Position numbers and translations under genes: made by a program | The notes under the pieces: model-generated | The model's database searches: none | Told to the model about the DNA's origin: nothing | Seen by the model: only the letters and a program-made list of their open reading frames with translations | Shown here: positions 63,504 to 64,000 of the stretch, piece by piece | Numbering within the stretch: the first letter of the stretch is position 1 | Layout of the letters: each line of letters opens with the position of its first letter | Assembly (NCBI RefSeq): GCF_020035535.1 | Contig: NZ_CP083350.1 | Coordinates: forward strand, 248,001-312,000 | From: Ensifer adhaerens | GTDB taxonomy: Bacteria; Pseudomonadota; Alphaproteobacteria; Rhizobiales; Rhizobiaceae | DNA length: 64,000 nt | Direction: 5' to 3'

Positions 63504-64000
63504 CTACTGGTCCGAATAGGCAAGCGTCATGAGGCGGCCGAGTTCCGGACGCGCCGTGTCATTGCCGCAGAGCCGCAGGCAAGCCCAGGCCGTGGCAAGG
63601 TTGCTGGTGACGACCGGCTTTCCGATGGTGGCCTCGATCTCCGCCGCCACGCCTGCCGCCCGCACAGCCGTGCAGGATATGAAGAGCGCGTCGCTATCGG
63701 GTGCAGTCGCTTGCCTCGCGAAGGCAACGATTTCGTGCGGAGAAATGCGCGCCATCTCCCGGTCGTCGGTGAGGCCGAGGCAGGTGAAGCGGGCGATGTC
63801 GAAGCCGAGCGACACGAAATAATCAGCCATCGGCTTGCTGGTTTCGATCGTATAGGGGGTCAGCACGGAAATGCGCTTCGCGCCCAACGCCTTGAGGCCG
63901 GAGGTAGCTGCCGCAGTGGGCGTAACGACGGCAGCACTCGGTTTGGCTGCGCGCACGGCCATCTTCACTTCCGCATCGCCGATGACGACGGAGGCGGACG
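63504..64000 (-). CDS. eutA: Ectoine utilization protein EutA (Asp/Glu racemase-like), 5' truncated by window end
   Basis: The last 165 or so residues of an Asp/Glu racemase/arylmalonate-decarboxylase-like protein. Visible are the first part VTPTAAATSGLKALGAKRISVLTPY, the LGLTDDREMARIS loop and the ISCTAVRA active-site Cys. The frame is still open at 64000, so the start lies outside; full-length EutA has about 260 residues. It ends 2 bp before eutB. The ehuABCD transporter genes are expected beyond the edge. Confidence 0.85.
   Translation of the reverse strand, partial: SASVVIGDAEVKMAVRAAKPSAAVVTPTAAATSGLKALGAKRISVLTPYTIETSKPMADYFVSLGFDIARFTCLGLTDDREMARISPHEIVAFARQATAPDSDALFISCTAVRAAGVAAEIEATIGKPVVTSNLATAWACLRLCGNDTARPELGRLMTLAYSDQ

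Overview
The window reads as DNA from a rhizobial alphaproteobacterium (Sinorhizobium/Ensifer/Rhizobium type). The supports are high GC, rhizobial-style operons joined by ATGA overlaps, a eutABCDE ectoine-use cluster of the kind known from Sinorhizobium meliloti, a soxBDAG sarcosine oxidase operon, and a very high density of ABC uptake systems beside catabolic enzymes. I see no rRNA, tRNA, insertion sequence, CRISPR array, phage gene or replication gene. The make-up suits an accessory replicon or an accessory chromosomal region, but the sequence alone cannot say which. Assignments come from reading translated proteins and motifs; no database search was possible.

Layout. (1) 1-1940: end of an unknown gene coupled to a ParB-like protein, a DJ-1/PfpI protein and a ribbon-helix-helix regulator. 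(2) 2256-9700: Lrp-type regulator with repeated TTCCG/CGGAA sites, a HyuA-like hydantoinase/oxoprolinase, a DUF917 protein, and a Dpp-type transporter whose binding-protein gene is reduced to a 133-residue remnant. (3) 9833-13145: a cupredoxin and a large SH3/Gly-rich envelope protein. (4) 13499-25646: LysR regulator divergent from a Rieske oxygenase and reductase, a HisC-like aminotransferase, a peptidase-ABC ATPase fusion with its binding protein and two permeases, then the two glutathione-dependent formaldehyde genes and a GlcD-like FAD oxidase. (5) 25734-32711, minus strand: TetR regulator, soxBDAG and a LivJ-like binding protein. (6) 33114-39602: ChrA and a copper block (CopZ-like chaperone, cytochrome c', Cys-rich small protein, multicopper oxidase, copper P-type ATPase). 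(7) 39779-46046: an AfuABC-like transporter with an inositol-monophosphatase-family phosphatase, an RpiR/SIS regulator and a tyrosine-phosphatase-like protein; a MEKHLA protein follows. (8) 46731-56274, minus strand: a two-part PucR-like regulator, flavin reductase-Nudix-like fusion, aldehyde dehydrogenase, luciferase-like monooxygenase, alpha/beta hydrolase, carboxymuconolactone-decarboxylase-like protein, and a polar amino acid ABC transporter. (9) 56401-64000: periplasmic-type M20 amidohydrolase, DUF1185 protein, DoeX-like AsnC regulator, and eutE-eutD-eutC-eutB-eutA, with eutA cut by the window end.

How it fits together. Most of the window is a series of import-plus-degradation modules, each with its own regulator. 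Regions 4 and 5 both release one-carbon units: a Rieske demethylase would produce formaldehyde, which the adjacent Gfa and class III alcohol dehydrogenase would clear, and sarcosine oxidase also produces formaldehyde or methylene-THF. The best candidates for undescribed biology are the M14-like peptidase fused to an ABC ATPase in region 4, the sugar-phosphate-like scavenging operon in region 7, and the flavin-dependent catabolic operon with its split regulator in region 8.
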